In this document: in pieces, positions 25,189 to 33,126 of the stretch | How positions within the stretch are numbered: position 1 is the stretch's first letter | Layout of the letters: each line of letters opens with the position of its first letter | Assembly: GCA_029212405.1 (NCBI GenBank) | Contig: JARGNR010000066.1 | Span: 1 to 33,126, forward strand | DNA from: Saprospiraceae bacterium | Lineage (GTDB): Bacteria > Bacteroidota > Bacteroidia > Chitinophagales > Saprospiraceae | Direction of reading: 5' to 3' | DNA: 33,126 nucleotides | Translations under genes and position numbers: made by a program | Notes under the pieces: model-generated | Told to the model about the DNA's origin: nothing | The model's input: the letters and a program-made list of their open reading frames with translations, nothing else | Database searches by the model: none

Positions 25189-26157
25189 CTATATTTCTAA
25201 CATACTACCAAACTCTGCCACATGAAATCCATTCCTTTCTACTTCTTGGTATGCCCCACTCTTTTTATCTAATAAAGGATTGGTATGATTGAGATGGATG
25301 AAGTAAATTTTATCTTTTTCCTGTTGGGGTAAATTCTTGAATAAGTCCATACTCTCAATGACAAATGGATGTGGGATTTCTGCAATGTCTCGATTATTGA
25401 TTTCTTTCGCGTCAAAAAAGGTGGCATCTAGATAAGCAACATCTACTTGAGCAATCATCTGGATGATATCTTCTTCCCATTTTGACCACTTGTCAATATC
25501 CGGAATAAACAAGACTTTCTTCTTTTTTCCCTGAATAATAAACCCTACTGTTTCAGAATATTCATCGCGATGGGGTACTTGCACGGACAGAACACTTATA
25601 TTTTCTGAAATTCTGTGTGCGGTATCTTGTTGTAACGCATGCAACTGAATATTCTCCAAAGCTACCAATTGATCCCAAGGTCCATTGGAACTAAGGAAAT
25701 CTTGCATTTTTGGCATTACATAAACAGGAACATTTTTGGCTCCTTTTGCCTCTCTTCCTAAAAACATCAATCCAGTATAATGACCGATGTGGGCATGTGT
25801 AATAAAAATACCATCGGGCATTTTCGAATTCTTTCGTCCTGCTTTTCTATTCACCATCGCCACTTGCTCACCAAAATCAGGTGTCGCTTCAAACACATAA
25901 ACTTCGTCCTGCTCATAGTCTATAACGCCAAGAGAAACGACTTTCAGACTGTCATTCGCTTGCAACCACCTCTTCGCACAACACGACTTCACACATCCAA
26001 TATGCGGTGCTCCGCCATCTTGGACAGTTCCAAGCACCACAAGTTGAACGCCTGAAAGGGTTGTATCTGTCTTCTCAACATGCTCATCAATGGGCTCCGT
26101 TGCCACTTGACAACCAACTAATAAAAACAAAGCAAACCATATTAGTCCATTTTTCAT
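25189..26157 (-). CDS. PqqB-like MBL-fold metallo-hydrolase lipoprotein
   Basis: 322-residue exported lipoprotein (signal MKNGLIWFALFLLVGC, lipid Cys16). The N-terminal GTVQDGGAPHIGC with CVKSCC (Cys55, Cys59, Cys60) recalls the zinc-binding start of PqqB. The metal motif is HAHIGH (121-126) in place of the usual H-x-H-x-D-H, so the Asp ligand of the second site is absent, as also seen in some relatives of this group. Later ligands are likely in VPHRDEY, YLDATFFD and IHLNHTNPL. No other PQQ genes are present, so a role in PQQ synthesis is not supported; an unknown periplasmic hydrolase is more likely. It is the last gene of the DUF1015 - yjbQ - MBL unit. Confidence 0.85.
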   Translation of the reverse strand: MKNGLIWFALFLLVGCQVATEPIDEHVEKTDTTLSGVQLVVLGTVQDGGAPHIGCVKSCCAKRWLQANDSLKVVSLGVIDYEQDEVYVFEATPDFGEQVAMVNRKAGRKNSKMPDGIFITHAHIGHYTGLMFLGREAKGAKNVPVYVMPKMQDFLSSNGPWDQLVALENIQLHALQQDTAHRISENISVLSVQVPHRDEYSETVGFIIQGKKKKVLFIPDIDKWSKWEEDIIQMIAQVDVAYLDATFFDAKEINNRDIAEIPHPFVIESMDLFKNLPQQEKDKIYFIHLNHTNPLLDKKSGAYQEVERNGFHVAEFGSMLEI

Positions 26158-26170
26158 ATTCCCTATTCCT

Positions 26171-26578
26171 TTATTCGATGATGGTTGCCACTAATTTTCT
26201 ACTATTTGCTCGGTTGCGAAATTCACAAAGATAAATCCCTTGCCATGTTCCCAAATTCAGTCTATAGTTTGTGATTGGGATAGAAATGGTATTCCCTATC
26301 ATAGCTGCTTTGATGTGGGCAGGCATATCATCTGGTCCTTCAATAGTATGCTTTAAAAACGGTAGATTTTCCGGCACTAAAAAATTGAATATGGATTCAA
26401 AATCGGTCAAGACGTCTGGGTCAGCACTTTCGTTGATGGTAATCGCTGCGGAGGTGTGTTTTATAAAAATGTGCACCATGCCCATCTCAGGCAATGGTCC
26501 AAGTGCGTGGATTACTTGCTGTGTAACAACATGATAGCCTCTGGAAAATGCAGGAAGTGAAAATTCAATTTGACGCAT
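26171..26578 (-). CDS. YjbQ/UPF0047 family protein
   Basis: 135 residues, the full family length. Conserved motifs: IKHTSAAITINESADPDV (39-56), DMPAHIKAAMIG (84-95) and NLGTWQGIYLCEFRN. Members form a trimer with a metal-like site and are annotated as secondary thiamine-phosphate synthases, because E. coli YjbQ shows weak activity of that kind; the physiological role is unclear. It lies 15 bases after the DUF1015 gene and 13 before the MBL gene, in one transcript. Confidence 0.92.
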   Translation of the reverse strand: MRQIEFSLPAFSRGYHVVTQQVIHALGPLPEMGMVHIFIKHTSAAITINESADPDVLTDFESIFNFLVPENLPFLKHTIEGPDDMPAHIKAAMIGNTISIPITNYRLNLGTWQGIYLCEFRNRANSRKLVATIIE

Positions 26579-26593
26579 CGTTTATCATTTTTT

Positions 26594-27706
26594 CTAAAAT
26601 TCTTTAACTAGCAAACCATTCTTTACTCTTGGCTCGAACCACGTACTTTTTGGAGGCAGTGTTTGCCCTTGATCTGCTACTGCCTTAATGTGTTCAAAAG
26701 GAATTGGAAACATGCAAAACCCGACTCTATTTTCACTTTTAGCGACCAGCTCTTCTAAACCTGGAATGCCCACTACCCCATCTAAATACTTTACTCTAAA
26801 ATCATCTCTAACATTTTCGATACCCACAATCTTTTTCAACACATATTCATTCAATAAAAACGTATCAAACAATACAGCATGGTCCTTATGTTGATTCAGT
26901 ATCTTTTTCTTCCAAACCAATCTATACCATTCCCCATAAATAAGCATCGTCATTTCGTGCTTCTTTTTTGGTTTTCGCTTTGATTTGAGTTTGGTGATTT
27001 TGCACACATGAGACAACTCCACTAAAAATTGAAGTGGAGAAACCGTTTGAAATATTTCCACACATCTATTGTAATCGTAAATATTCAAATCATCCCAGGA
27101 AAAATAGAGCGACAAAACGCTTTTTAGGCGGGTATCCATCATCTCATTCTTTTTATCCGTTTGATGCAAGAGTATGGCTGTTTTCACCCGATGATGTCCA
27201 TCTGCTATATACGATCTTTTCACTTTCTTTCTGAAAAGACGAATGATTTCATTAGAAATTGGATCATCATTCAAGGCCCATAGAGAATGCTTTTCACCGT
27301 TGGCCTCAAAATTCACTTCTAAAAAAACATCTTTGGTTCGAATTACCGTATTCATTAGTTCGTCCAATTCAGCTACCCGATCATAGGCAAGAAGAACCGG
27401 CTTTACCATGGCCTGATTCTGCAACATCAAATTCATCATTTGCTGCTCTTTGGGAGCTAACGTATTTTCGTGTTTTAATACTTTTTCGTTGATGATATCT
27501 TGAATATCTGTACAGCCCACTATCCCAATGTGGATAGTCGATTTGGTTTTCAAACGATACACAAAAATGGATTCGGATTCGGATTTCTTAAAAAAACCAC
27601 TCTTTTTATAGTCCACAAACTGAGACTTAACCGTCCCAAAAAATGAATCAGAAGAAGCAATAAGATCCAGATTTGGATAAACAGCCTTAAATGGTAGCAA
27701 TTTCAT
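26594..27706 (-). CDS. DUF1015 family protein
   Basis: 370 residues of the DUF1015 (HTH/SpoOJ-like named) family, shorter than the usual 400-420. The hallmark YIADGHHRVKTA lies at 166-177; EQQMMNLMLQN, SVLSLYFSWDDLNIYDYNR and the C-terminal GFCMFPIPFEHIKAVADQGQ block are other family regions. The final motif in relatives, LPPKSTWFEPKV-type, is present (PPKSTWFEPRVKNGL). Function is unknown. It is the first gene of a three-gene minus-strand unit with yjbQ and the MBL lipoprotein. Confidence 0.9.
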   Translation of the reverse strand: MKLLPFKAVYPNLDLIASSDSFFGTVKSQFVDYKKSGFFKKSESESIFVYRLKTKSTIHIGIVGCTDIQDIINEKVLKHENTLAPKEQQMMNLMLQNQAMVKPVLLAYDRVAELDELMNTVIRTKDVFLEVNFEANGEKHSLWALNDDPISNEIIRLFRKKVKRSYIADGHHRVKTAILLHQTDKKNEMMDTRLKSVLSLYFSWDDLNIYDYNRCVEIFQTVSPLQFLVELSHVCKITKLKSKRKPKKKHEMTMLIYGEWYRLVWKKKILNQHKDHAVLFDTFLLNEYVLKKIVGIENVRDDFRVKYLDGVVGIPGLEELVAKSENRVGFCMFPIPFEHIKAVADQGQTLPPKSTWFEPRVKNGLLVKEF

Positions 27707-27729
27707 AGCATCGTTTCAAAGTTAGTTTA

Positions 27730-27737
27730 CAAATGTA
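27730..27737 (-). promoter_or_regulatory. -7 box of the DUF1015 operon
   Basis: The minus strand reads TACATTTG, an exact TAnnTTTG, 23 bases before the ATG at 27706. No TTTG is visible at the -33 position. Confidence 0.45.
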
Positions 27738-27905
27738 TATTTTTCTTTTATTAATTGTCAGTTCGTAGCATATCAACATTTCATTTGTCTATATAATTCG
27801 CGATTTAAGCCAATGTGAAATCTGGATAAAAAAGAAAATCATATTATTGACATGATTTAAAAACATGATGCTAATTCACTTCATTGCTTATCGTAGTTTA
27901 TTTAT

Positions 27906-28859
27906 ATGATAGACCAATACAAAACATTACTACTTTTCAGATGCAAACAAGTGTATCGATATCTCGATGAAATTGGATTCGGATTTATCCTTTTAGCACT
28001 GATCATTACATCCGGACTGATCTTAAATACATTGGACACACTACTCCAATTCACAGCATATGGTGCTATTGAGTTGGCATGGATGATATTATTAATGGTA
28101 GAGTATAGACGAAATGATAAGTACTTCTTACAATCAATTTTCAACTCAAAAAGAGAGGTAATAAATTACAAAGCAATAGAAAATGTATTCATCCTATTCC
28201 CAATACTACTTTTCCAAGGCATTTTGCTCCGTTGGGATATTATCTTCTACCTCCTAATTACTTGTATTGGGATCTCTTTTTTTAGTGCATATATTGTACG
28301 CGCGCAGCCAAAGGAGAGAAAATTTAATTTACAATTCATCCCGCTCACGCTTTTTGAAATCAAGTTTTTTATGGAGAAATATGTTCTGTATTTCATCTTC
28401 ATTTTTGTTTTGCTTGCTCTGGGTACGCTTCACATTAGCGTATGGTTGCTAGGATTGTTTTTATTGATTGGATTGCCCATAGAAATATATAAACCATTGG
28501 AGCCGAGGGAAATGCTACGGTATACCAAAGATTTTGTCCGAACAAAAATTATTCGAGGCACTGTTTTTTTCTTAGGTTTTATTAGTGTCCCTACCCTAGC
28601 TGTCTTATTATTTCATCCCAATTATTACCTGCTAATTATTTATGGGACAGTTGCAATGGTACTTAGTACTTGTTTAAGTATATCTAAGAAATATACTACC
28701 TATTATGGTGTAACCGAATCCATTGGTTCCACCTATTCCTCGATCGTGCTTATTCTATTATTAGTCATCCCTGGAGGCATACTTATTACACTGGCTGCAT
28801 GCATCTATTATTATGTAAAAGCTGAAAACCACATGAAAAATTATTATGCTGAAATTTGA
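27906..28859 (+). CDS. Polytopic membrane protein, permease of an orphan ABC exporter
   Basis: 317 residues, with about eight to nine hydrophobic helices through the whole chain (for example GFILLALIITSGLIL, YVLYFIFIFVLLALGTL, YYLLIIYGTVAMVLST and IVLILLLVIPGGILITLAA). No signal peptide or soluble domain. I do not recognise the family by sequence. The call as ABC permease rests on the next gene, an ABC ATPase whose ATG overlaps this one's end by 14 bases. Only one permease gene is present, so a homodimeric permease is likely. Confidence 0.75.
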   Translation: MIDQYKTLLLFRCKQVYRYLDEIGFGFILLALIITSGLILNTLDTLLQFTAYGAIELAWMILLMVEYRRNDKYFLQSIFNSKREVINYKAIENVFILFPILLFQGILLRWDIIFYLLITCIGISFFSAYIVRAQPKERKFNLQFIPLTLFEIKFFMEKYVLYFIFIFVLLALGTLHISVWLLGLFLLIGLPIEIYKPLEPREMLRYTKDFVRTKIIRGTVFFLGFISVPTLAVLLFHPNYYLLIIYGTVAMVLSTCLSISKKYTTYYGVTESIGSTYSSIVLILLLVIPGGILITLAACIYYYVKAENHMKNYYAEI

Positions 28860-29496
28860 ATCCATCTCCTTTAGCTTTGGCAAAAAAAATATTTTCGAAG
28901 ACCTGAACTTGACCTTCGATACGGGGAAAACGTACGGTATTATTGGTGCCAATGGTATTGGGAAAACTACCTTATTCAGGTGTATGGGCCATCTCTACAC
29001 ATTAAACAGTGGAAAGATTCTTTGGGATAGTAAAAAGCTTCATCCATCCCAAGTGAGTTTTCTTCCCACGAGTCCTTTCTTTTACCCTTACATGAAAGGG
29101 GTAGAATACTTGAACATTGTGCATGCGGATCACGAAAAAATTGCCGAATCTAAAAGATTGGCCCAGCGGTTAAACATCCCATTAGATCATTTGGTAGACA
29201 CCTATTCTACAGGAATGAAAAAGAAATTAGCCTTTATAGCGCATTACACAAAAGCAAGACCCATATCCATATTCGATGAACCATTTAATGGGGTTGATTT
29301 AGAGTCGAATGAGATTTTATTACAGCTTTTGCACAAACAAAAAGAGGAACAGGTCACCTTGGTTTCTTCTCATATATTGAGTATGTTGTATGAACTATGT
29401 GATGAAATTATTCATATCGAAGAGGGGTTTAGAACCTCCATTTATTCTCCGCAAACCTTTGATAAATTAAAACAAAAAATTAGAGAGAATATATAA
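28846..29496 (+). CDS. ABC transporter ATP-binding protein
   Basis: 216-residue nucleotide-binding domain. Walker A GANGIGKTT at 34-42, a signature variant STGMKKK at 121-127 (for LSGGQ), Walker B ISIFDEP at 140-146 with Glu145, D-loop NGVDLES and switch His176 in SSHIL. The Q-loop region reads LPTSPFFYP with no Gln, as often in ABC-2 exporter ATPases. It is short (216) because the usual C-terminal extension is missing. The 14-base overlap with the permease gene means coupled translation. The exported substrate is unknown; no peptide, bacteriocin or lipid-synthesis gene lies beside the pair. Confidence 0.92.
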   Translation: MLKFESISFSFGKKNIFEDLNLTFDTGKTYGIIGANGIGKTTLFRCMGHLYTLNSGKILWDSKKLHPSQVSFLPTSPFFYPYMKGVEYLNIVHADHEKIAESKRLAQRLNIPLDHLVDTYSTGMKKKLAFIAHYTKARPISIFDEPFNGVDLESNEILLQLLHKQKEEQVTLVSSHILSMLYELCDEIIHIEEGFRTSIYSPQTFDKLKQKIRENI

Positions 29497-29732
29497 TCCA
29501 AAACAATAAAATACTTTTCAATCTTTTATTTCTTCTTTTGAGACTCTCCTGATTTTCGCTAAGCGTCTTTAACTGTCTAGCTTTCGCTATGAAGCATGAC
29601 TTAGTTCACTTTTTGCCATGATTAGGATAAGCCTAACCCGCATTACTTGCACCTATTTTGGAACAAATTTAATAATCATGTTCGTAAAAAGCTTTTTAGC
29701 AATTCCTAAACCAAACGGCCATTCAACATTAG
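29497..29732. other. Intergenic region after the ABC genes
   Basis: No convincing gene. A small hairpin TTAGG (29622-29626) / CCTAA (29632-29636) is present without a T-run. A 36-codon ORF (29678-29788) ends SIRPGDVF and runs, one frame apart, into the decayed peptidase gene; it may be the broken upstream part of it. Confidence 0.4.
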
Positions 29733-30550
29733 TTGACCACACGCACCACAAGAACCAGCACAGCATCAGACCGGGTGATGTATTTTAATCCTCAAACTAA
29801 TTTGACTATTCCAAATGCGATTTGCTATGAAATCATTGAAAATAATTGGGTCCATAAAAAATTTGTGAATGAAAATTGTGTCTTCAAAAAAGGGAAAACC
29901 GATATCGGATATGGAACAGAAGATCACTTCTAATTTAAAGATAAAGCAGAAGACATCTCGTTTGACAACTTTAGAAATTTCTTAAAAGAATATACCCCTG
30001 AAAAAGTTACTTTCCATTGCTAAATTATTTTGCAACTCATACACTTACTTCCAAACAAGGTTATGTACTTATGTCTCCAGATAATAAAGTATATTTTAAA
30101 AAATTTATAGGATGGGGAAGATCAAAAGTTTATTCTCCTTTACTCAAACGTATGGCAAAAACTGGAGAAATAGTGGATGGTCCAGCATATCAAGATAGAA
30201 AATTCAAGAAAACCAATAATAAGATTGATCATGTATCAATTCTTACGGACAATGGATGTATGAGTGCTTCAGAAACCTTTATTCTTCATGAGAAAGGTGC
30301 TAGTATTAAAGTTATAACTTTTAGTACTCCAACTGCTGGAGTTATTGATTATACCAGTACTAATTCGATTCCTCTCAAACACTCAGGGAGCCAAAACATA
30401 TATTTTAGCTATCCAACAGGAACTCTTCATAAAGATATTTTAAAAAATGGGTTAAATAAAAGTAGAATTACCCCTGATATTTACACCCCAACTTCTAATT
30501 CAAATCTAATTCAATTTGTAATTAATCATTATAATAATCACAATTTATAG
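29733..30550 (+). pseudogene. Decayed S41-family peptidase gene
   Basis: Two reading frames hold pieces of one protein. Frame A (29733-29933) is interrupted by TAA at 29931 and then continues without a start to 30021, with DIGYGTEDHF, then FDNFRNFLKEYTPEKV, like the strand-helix before the S41 core. Frame B (30005-30550) resumes with YFPLLNYFATHTL, the segment after the usual D-x-R-x-N-x-GG loop, and includes TDNGCMSASETFILHEKG (Ser83 of the TTG-started frame, the nucleophile position) and ITPDIYTP near the end. The loop between A and B is missing. No full-length start or signal peptide was found. The frames are AT-rich and lack a promoter, so the gene is probably dead. Confidence 0.6.
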
Positions 30551-30733
30551 AAAGATTTAAATTTTGATTTAGTGCTGAGTCATAAGCAATACTAATAGGT
30601 TGAATTTGGTTTTGGATATTCTGCAAATTATAAAACGTTGTAGGATTAATGTCGGGATATTGACATTATGCAAATAGTTATCTAAATTGCAATCACGATT
30701 CCAATGTATAAGATCACTTCACAAACTAGAAAC

Positions 30734-32884
30734 ATGAGAAATACCACTATTTTCCTAGCATTTGCGCTTGGACTAACACTAATATCGTTAAGCTGTAGCA
30801 AAGATGAGAATCAATTTATGTCCGATGAAGAAATTCGACTCAGGAGCTCAGATGATACTCCTCCTCAGGCATGCAATAATTGTAGGGTATTTTTGAGTAT
30901 GGATGATGAATGCAATTTGACCGCATCACTGACCAAAGGATGTTTAGGGAATGTCACTTATCAATGGACGACACCTAATGGAATTGAGAATACTCCAACG
31001 GTGGATGCGTCAACCGATGGCAAATATTGTCTATATATATTCACAGATCAAGGATGTTGGGCCAGTGCTTGCATGGTTGTGGAAAACTGTGAAGATGTTT
31101 GTGTAAATGATTGCATAGATGTTCGATTTTCAAAAAAAGATAAATGTGTATTGGTTGTAAATCTGGATGAGTGCGATGTCAAACCCACTCAGATTTATTG
31201 GACCGTACCCATGGATTATATTCCGAATGGGACAACTGTAAAAGCAGATACGGATGGAGTGTATTGCGCACATGTGACCTTTCCGGATGGATGTCAATAC
31301 ATAGAATGCATCAATGTCAAGGATTGCAAGGAATTTTGCGAGGATAATTGTTCGATTGAAATTGATGTCGACGATTCGGGTATAGACTGTGTATTGGATG
31401 TTATCCCTACATCTTGCTCATTGCTGTTAGAAGTCGAATGGACTCTTCCTGATGGATCGACAACGACTGAATCGTCTGTCACCGCTACAGAAGATGGGGA
31501 GTATTGTGTTAGTGTGACCCAACCCAACGGATGCGAACTGACAGAATGTATCAATATTTTGAATTGTGGAGGTGGAATAGATTGCACGGATTTTAAACTG
31601 GAATGGGTGGATTTTGAAGATGGTGAGGATATGTTTCCAGATGAGGTAAATTCTACGCCATACTTATTTGTTAAAGAGTATGAAGATGTAGGGGGCACCT
31701 ATGAAACAAACCCCGTAGCATATGTCGCAGGTGAAGGATTTAGTATTTCTGCCCGATTCACTACAACTTGTGACGATTTAGAAACGATTTTTATAAGAGG
31801 TACGCATACACGACCTGATGGGATGATTTTGCACTTTTCCGAACAAGAAATAACGGTTGCCACTGATGGAGCAATCAACTATAATTGGGAAAATGCGGTG
31901 ATAAATGGAAATACCTTTACTTTTCCGGAACAAGTTGAATTTCATGATCCATTTGAAATCGAATGGGAGTACAGCCATGATCAAATCGATTGGTCTCTCA
32001 TTCATACTTCAGGAAATCCAGTATATGTAACCAGGGATGAATGGAATAAAGTCATGGGGAACGAGGTAAAGCGGTATCACACTTACTTTAGAATCAGTTG
32101 TCAGTTGGCAGATGGAAAGAGTTTAGAAAGCGAGATAATTGATGAAATTTGGACCATTTTTGCGAATAAAAGTTTCAAAAGAGCTGATGATCAAGCATTG
32201 ACTTACTATGGAAATTGGAATACTCCTAACTTTTGGGCTGAAGATTTGATCCTCACTGGAGATGGTCAATGCTCAACTCATTCTCAAGCATTTTTGAATT
32301 GTTTGAAAGCACATGGCATAAATTATAATAATGATTATCTCCGCATTGAAGCATATCAAGATGGAAAGCAACTCGGATTACTGGTGCAAAACTTCGAAGG
32401 TATGACAACTCCTCCAGGTGATGAATGGGCCGTTGATTCATGGGCACCGGGTGGTGAACCTACAGGCCTACCCGCTGGTTTTGACATTGAATATGTGGTA
32501 GTGCCAAAGGACAGCTGGAGCGCCAATACCTCAAATAGTTTTATAGACAATGTTCACTATTCTGAAATAACAGATTTGAACGGTCTAGATGGGCAACATA
32601 ACGATAACCCGAAAGCCTATTTTCTAAATCATCAAATTGTTAAGATCGGTGCGACACATTATGATGTTCCCTATGGCACTACATATGGGTCGCTGGATGA
32701 AGTAAAAGGGAATATGTTTGGTTACATCTATGTGACGAATGCTATGATTGATGAAGATATATTACAGGCGGATGCGAATGGAGATATGGTTATTGGAGGG
32801 ATTGTGCCTGTCGAAGTTTGGCTGATTGATCGGGATTTTGATGATGAGGTGGGAATAGTCGATTTTCCTACTTCTAGTTTTTGA
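30734..32884 (+). CDS. Cys-rich lipoprotein with C-terminal transglutaminase-like fold (candidate)
   Basis: 716 residues from the ATG at 30734; the frame opens at 30704, but MRNTTIFLAFALGLTLISLSC is a clean lipoprotein signal (lipid Cys21). Three Cys-rich Ig-like repeats follow (about 46-119, 123-198 and 202-278), each with CN-x-DVD/NLTA..., W-x-TP-GI, T-DG-YC and ...QGC...C...NC. After a beta-rich middle (290-480) the C-terminal part has GDGQCSTHSQAFLNCLKAHGI (Cys513), NHQIVKIG (His633) and HYDVPYGTTYG (Asp644), the order and spacing expected of a Cys-His-Asp transglutaminase/cysteine-protease fold. Surface anchoring is likely. No T9SS domain is present at the C-terminus. The triad is inference from motifs only. 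Confidence 0.8.
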   Translation: MRNTTIFLAFALGLTLISLSCSKDENQFMSDEEIRLRSSDDTPPQACNNCRVFLSMDDECNLTASLTKGCLGNVTYQWTTPNGIENTPTVDASTDGKYCLYIFTDQGCWASACMVVENCEDVCVNDCIDVRFSKKDKCVLVVNLDECDVKPTQIYWTVPMDYIPNGTTVKADTDGVYCAHVTFPDGCQYIECINVKDCKEFCEDNCSIEIDVDDSGIDCVLDVIPTSCSLLLEVEWTLPDGSTTTESSVTATEDGEYCVSVTQPNGCELTECINILNCGGGIDCTDFKLEWVDFEDGEDMFPDEVNSTPYLFVKEYEDVGGTYETNPVAYVAGEGFSISARFTTTCDDLETIFIRGTHTRPDGMILHFSEQEITVATDGAINYNWENAVINGNTFTFPEQVEFHDPFEIEWEYSHDQIDWSLIHTSGNPVYVTRDEWNKVMGNEVKRYHTYFRISCQLADGKSLESEIIDEIWTIFANKSFKRADDQALTYYGNWNTPNFWAEDLILTGDGQCSTHSQAFLNCLKAHGINYNNDYLRIEAYQDGKQLGLLVQNFEGMTTPPGDEWAVDSWAPGGEPTGLPAGFDIEYVVVPKDSWSANTSNSFIDNVHYSEITDLNGLDGQHNDNPKAYFLNHQIVKIGATHYDVPYGTTYGSLDEVKGNMFGYIYVTNAMIDEDILQADANGDMVIGGIVPVEVWLIDRDFDDEVGIVDFPTSSF

Positions 32885-33126
32885 TGAGGGGATAGATGGT
32901 GTTGGTGTATGTCTTTATATATGCTGGATTGAGGTAGTATTATTGAAGGATATTTAGCTTGATTCTTATTTGTTAGCCTGATAAATTACATATCACTAAA
33001 GGATCATGGTATGCAGCATCTCTCGACAAATGGGATCTTAGGGGTCATCACTTTTTGTTGTTGATAGTTGTTTTTATCCAATTTGGTTCAATAATTGTTT
33101 TTTCCAAATTAGTTATTCTTAATTAA
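32885..33126. other. Non-coding tail after the Cys-rich lipoprotein
   Basis: No gene seen. An inverted repeat AATTTGG (33080-33086) / CCAAATT (33104-33110) with a 17-base loop lies near the end; it is AT-rich and could be a weak terminator or chance. Confidence 0.4.

Noticed and set aside
29581-29640. Cluster of short palindromes considered as an attachment site or tRNA remnant
   Set aside because: No tRNA fold or T-arm consensus, no direct repeat pair and no integrase gene nearby.
33080-33110. 7-bp inverted repeat near the right end considered as a terminator
   Set aside because: The AT-rich stem has a long loop and no T-run after it, and lies about 200 bases from the nearest stop.

Overview
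This is chromosomal DNA from a member of the Bacteroidota, most likely a Saprospiria- or Chitinophagia-like marine or sludge lineage. The evidence is a low G+C content, several promoters with the phylum's own -7 box (TAnnTTTG), a secreted protein with a type IX secretion (T9SS) C-terminal sorting domain, a PorT-like outer-membrane barrel, a single-chain alpha/beta E1 dehydrogenase and a CtlX-type amidinohydrolase. No tRNA, rRNA, CRISPR array, transposase or phage structural gene was found. Most of the window is ordinary housekeeping and envelope DNA. The accessory part is the right-hand third.

Layout. Positions 187-5394 lie on the minus strand. A barrel protein followed by a deaminase-type amidohydrolase (187-2089) forms one unit. 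A secreted beta-rich protein, lipoyl synthase (lipA), an atypical Gfo/Idh/MocA protein and a Fur-family regulator (2221-5394) form a second. Positions 5612-8843 on the plus strand carry truA, malate:quinone oxidoreductase (mqo) and a plant/bacterial-type nitrilase in tight succession. Then come a large secreted S41-type protein (9007-11202), a hemolysin-III-like membrane protein (minus) and folD-prmA (plus). The gap after prmA contains what looks like a complete small transcription unit for a 66-residue membrane protein, plus a perfect 19-bp AT hairpin. maf and a UbiA prenyltransferase follow on the minus strand.

From 16.2 kb there is an S24/LexA-type repressor behind a very AT-rich leader, then ctlX, yaaA and a DUF1573 protein with a clear terminator. 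Next come the fused branched-chain-type 2-oxoacid dehydrogenase E1, a DUF1080 lipoprotein and a T9SS cargo protein. The minus-strand block 24.06-27.7 kb holds a PadR regulator with an overlapping membrane partner, and a DUF1015 - YjbQ - PqqB-like metallo-hydrolase operon. The last part has an orphan two-gene ABC exporter, a decayed S41 peptidase gene and a large Cys-rich lipoprotein whose C-terminal region looks like a transglutaminase/cysteine-protease fold.

The most interesting items are: (a) a 14-bp perfect inverted repeat wrapped around the predicted PadR promoter; (b) the promoter-ORF-terminator set for the 66-residue membrane protein; (c) the Cys-rich lipoprotein with a candidate Cys-His-Asp triad; (d) the Gfo/Idh/MocA protein lacking its usual catalytic Lys and His, co-transcribed with a Fur regulator; and (e) the repeated ACATAT hexamers upstream of the S24 repressor. 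I did not find a convincing new multi-gene defence or biosynthetic system.
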